Shown one piece after another: positions 62,117 to 64,000 of a stretch of 64,000 bases of DNA. Each line of letters opens with the position of its first letter. The first letter of the stretch is position 1. Origin of the DNA: Antarcticirhabdus aurantiaca (GTDB lineage Bacteria > Pseudomonadota > Alphaproteobacteria > Rhizobiales > Rhizobiaceae); the NCBI RefSeq assembly GCF_009765365.1, contig NZ_VTOM01000016.1:1-64000 (forward strand), given 5' to 3'. Below the pieces are notes generated by a model. It had not been told where the DNA came from, did no database searches, and saw nothing but the letters and a program-made list of their open reading frames with translations. Position numbers and translations under genes: made by a program.

Positions 62117-62570
62117 TCAACGGATGCGACGCAGACGCGCCCACAAGGCCTCGTGCACTCGATCCATGGACCGGATTGCATGGCGTCGCTCCTCGCGGGA
62201 GAAGCTCTCAAAGACGGTTCCAACCTTCGCCTCACCTCTCGAATGCGCTCTTGCGCGTCCATGCCGGCGGGAGTGATGGAGACCATCGTCCGGCAGCCCT
62301 CGGCCGGATCGGGCTCGCGGACGGCAAGCCCGGCCACCAGCATGCGGTCGAGCATCTTGGACACCGTCGAGGGGCGAACGTTGAGCACGTCGGTCAGGAT
62401 CGAGACCGACACCGAACCTCCCGGGTAGAGTGCGAGAAGCAACCTGTCCCGTCCCGGATGAAGGCCGAATTCGGCGAGTTGCAGCCCCATGTAGGCGCGC
62501 GCGGTCTTGCCGATCGCGAGGATCCTCGGGACGAGATCGAGGTTGTTGGGGGCATCAGCAAGGGGACATC
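62117..62570 (-). pseudogene. decayed MarR-family regulator gene
   Basis: The minus strand encodes ARAYMGLQLAEFGLHPGRDR, the HTH LTDVLNVRPSTVSKMLDRML and the wing VREPDPAEGCRTMVSITPAG, then loses frame near 62213-62222. The next frame supplies the missing end: TVFESFSREERRHAIRSMDR then EALWARLRRIR and a stop at 62119-62117, so one base has been lost. At the 5' end the homologous sequence LADAPNNLDLVPRILAIGKT extends upstream of ATG 62490 without any usable start codon. Two independent defects make this a pseudogene, a relative of the other MarR genes here. Confidence 0.75.
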
Positions 62571-63038
62571 CGTATGGTCGGGATTGCCTCCGTCATGTCG
62601 CATCGTCGACGCAGACGCGAACTAGCGCGGATGGGCGTTTGAACAGCCCCGCCCATAAACTTGCGGCATGCTGGCGCGGCGCGATTGTCGCCTCCCGTTC
62701 AGGCTGCACGTCCCCACTCCGTACGCAGCTTCATGAATTGAGGTCTTCCGGCCGCCTCGCAACATCGGACCGGGAAGACGACCACCTTCGTGCCAACTCC
62801 CTGCCGAGGGCCAACTCCGAGGTGGCGGAACGGCAAGCGTGGCTCGGTCATCGGCACACCGGTTGTCAAGGATCATGCCGATTAGGCGGATGGCGAATCA
62901 TGCCAGGATCCATGCACCTGCGCATCGATCGGATGTCGAACGAGAGCGGAGGCAATGCTCGGGGCGTTTGATCCGGCGCAAGGCGCTCCTTGGCGACTGC
63001 CGCTACTCGGCTCCTGAGCCACAATCTCAGGAGCCGAC
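62571..63038. other. intergenic region with a degenerate Fnr-like site
   Basis: No gene is supported. At 62968-62981 TTGAT-CCGG-CGCAA keeps the left half of an Fnr box and part of the right half, 57 bases before the DUF2249 gene. Confidence 0.4.
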
Positions 63039-63341
63039 ATGTCGCAGTCGAACGATCATGCCCGAAGCTTGGACATCCGTCCCCTCACCGGTACCGAGCG
63101 CCACGTCGCCGTGTTCCGAAATTTCGACATCCTCCCTCCGGGCGGGCACTTCGAGCTCGTGAGCGATCGCGAACCCGTTGACCTCCTCCGTCGCTTCGAA
63201 ACCTTCCAGGGAGGCTGCTTCACGTGGGAGTGCCGCATGCGCCGGCGCGACGAGTGGCTCGTCACGATCGGCCGACGGAGGGCACCGGCGAACGCGGTGC
63301 GGAACGGCTGCGGCGAACGCAACGGTCGCGGCTGGCAATGA
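63039..63341 (+). CDS. DUF2249 domain protein
   Basis: A 100-residue protein: LDIRPLTGTERHVAVFRNFD, then LPPGGHFELVSDREPVDLLR, then CFTWECRMRRRDEWLVTIGR. This is the TusA-like fold of DUF2249 proteins, which in many bacteria are encoded with hemerythrins, nitrite/NO reductases or Fnr-type regulators and are thought to act in NO or iron-sulfur chemistry. AGGAGCC lies just before the ATG. The C-terminal 20 residues are unlike the family and may be disordered. Confidence 0.85.
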   Translation: MSQSNDHARSLDIRPLTGTERHVAVFRNFDILPPGGHFELVSDREPVDLLRRFETFQGGCFTWECRMRRRDEWLVTIGRRRAPANAVRNGCGERNGRGWQ

Positions 63342-63440
63342 GCTGCCTGTTGATCGGTTACTCGTGGCGACCAGCTTGAGGTCGGCACGTTCAACAGGTT
63401 ACCGCGCCGATCGGCGGCGAAGCCGCTTCTCGTTTCACGC

Positions 63441-63600
63441 TATGGCCCGGGCAGTGGCGTAAGGGTCATCTTCCAAACGGGCGCCTCGGCCAACTCGATG
63501 GCCCCGCCCCTCTCGAGGCCGGAAAGCATCGCACCCTCGAAAGCACGTGAGAGTTCGGAGGCATAATCACGACCTGCAGTCCGGCGTCTGCCAATCGCGG
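63441..63600 (-). pseudogene. possible 3' remnant of a coding sequence
   Basis: One minus-strand frame ending with TAG at 63443-63441 reads protein-like: GRDYASELSRAFEGAMLSGL then ERGGAIELAEAPVWKMTLTP. Upstream the sense moves to other frames (for example RTTYEHMFRDWQTPD), so a frameshifted gene downstream of the haemoglobin gene is likely. I cannot name it. Confidence 0.3.
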
Positions 63601-63743
63601 AACATGTGCTCGTAGGTGGTTCTGACGATCGCGGAGCTCGTGCGCCTCGATGAAAGGCAGGGTGGTGCTATCGGGCGTTGCGACAGCCCGCTTGCGGAGG
63701 GCGAGGTTCTGGCTAAGCCTCCCGAACGATGGCTGGGAGGGTG

Positions 63744-64000
63744 TCAGCCGCCGAGTGCAGAGGTTTCATGCGAGCTCTCGCCGAGTGGCATGGGCCTGAA
63801 CAAGAGTCCCGCCTTGAGGCTCTCGGCGATGCGCTCGGCCTTCCGAACGATCGCCGCACTACGCTGGTCGCCTAGTTCGCGCGCCGCAACCTCGCGGAAG
63901 ACGGACAGCCAACGCTCGAAGTGGAACGGGGCGAGGGTGTCGCGAAGGGGAAGATGGGCGCCGAACGGGTTGCCCTTATAGGTGCCGGTCCCGAGCATGA
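63744..64000 (-). CDS. group III truncated haemoglobin, C-terminal part (gene continues beyond the window)
   Basis: The last 84 or so residues match group III truncated globins: TYKGNPFGAHLPLRDTLAPF, then HFERWLSVFREVAARELGDQ (helices F-G), then AERIAESLKAGLLF. The proximal His would be in GAH or nearby. The true start lies outside the window, since the Met at 63998 falls mid-domain. These globins bind O2 or NO and are often found near Fnr-controlled genes, which fits the neighbours here. Confidence 0.8.
   Translation of the reverse strand, partial: MLGTGTYKGNPFGAHLPLRDTLAPFHFERWLSVFREVAARELGDQRSAAIVRKAERIAESLKAGLLFRPMPLGESSHETSALGG

Noticed and set aside
62013-62140. Short plus-strand frame MAFPIHLKERGILRRIDLSP as a gene
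   Set aside because: It reads partly like protein but overlaps the 3' end of the decayed MarR gene and runs on into its antisense, with no ribosome site or family.
1-64000. CRISPR arrays, tRNA or rRNA genes
   Set aside because: No regularly spaced direct repeats, cloverleaf with CCA-type acceptor pairing or rRNA-like sequence was noticed; a tRNAscan or Rfam search would be needed to exclude small RNAs.

Overview
The window is high-GC DNA of alphaproteobacterial, most likely Hyphomicrobiales, character; a Methylobacterium-like host is plausible, but I cannot fix the genus by eye. Supporting traits are a full ccoNOQP-ccoGHIS cytochrome cbb3 block under Fnr boxes, two FnrN-type regulators with a C-x2-C-x7-C cluster, three HWE/HisKA_2-type histidine kinases (one with a LOV domain), many PAS/GGDEF/EAL proteins, and the types of insertion sequence present. 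I see no rRNA, tRNA or CRISPR array.

Layout. 0-3.3 kb: a small co-directional set (a frameshifted TnsA-like gene, a DUF6634-like gene and a tiny gene), then an intact IS1182-family element. 3.3-7.2 kb: small-molecule stress genes with their regulators (NADPH:quinone-type reductase with HxlR, a nonsense-mutated DJ-1/PfpI gene, an alpha/beta hydrolase with a divergent MerR gene and a classic 19-bp-spacer MerR promoter). 7.3-11.2 kb: an accessory patch with a SIR2-like gene cut by an ISL3 remnant and a translationally coupled pair encoding a restriction-endonuclease-like protein and a UPRT-like phosphoribosyltransferase, my best candidate for an undescribed conflict or defence system. 11.7-23.2 kb: signalling (LOV kinase, MarR, a 1267-residue GAF/PAS/GGDEF/EAL protein, a receiver protein, a decayed kinase-receiver gene, a frameshifted membrane GGDEF gene). 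23.2-29.6 kb: a CBS-BON protein, a TauE/SafE-like membrane protein, a GYF/RDD/TM2 membrane trio and small unknown genes.

30.3-40.1 kb is the functional core: an Fnr regulator and the high-affinity oxidase (ccoN, O, Q, P) with its maturation genes (ccoG, H, I, S) and a small membrane gene. Fnr boxes precede the regulator operon, ccoN and ccoG. 40.3-48.1 kb holds a second signalling block (PAS/HWE kinase, MarR, PAS/GGDEF/EAL, PAS-LuxR). 48.2-51.5 kb is a stress-protein operon-like run (membrane protein, two DUF2382 proteins, YidB-like) followed by a tiny membrane ORF and a second complete IS (51.6-53.0 kb). 53.1-56.1 kb: a small unknown gene, another MarR and another HWE kinase.

56.4-64.0 kb returns to the low-oxygen theme: a hemerythrin-like protein and a second Fnr with an Fnr box between them, a CPA2 antiporter, two universal stress proteins with an upstream Fnr box, a decayed MarR gene, a DUF2249 protein and the end of a group-III truncated haemoglobin. 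Together the window reads as a microaerobic respiration and redox/NO-stress region embedded in a decaying, IS-bearing, sensor-rich accessory neighbourhood. At least six genes are visibly broken, which suggests recent reduction or gene turnover, unless some frameshifts are assembly errors.
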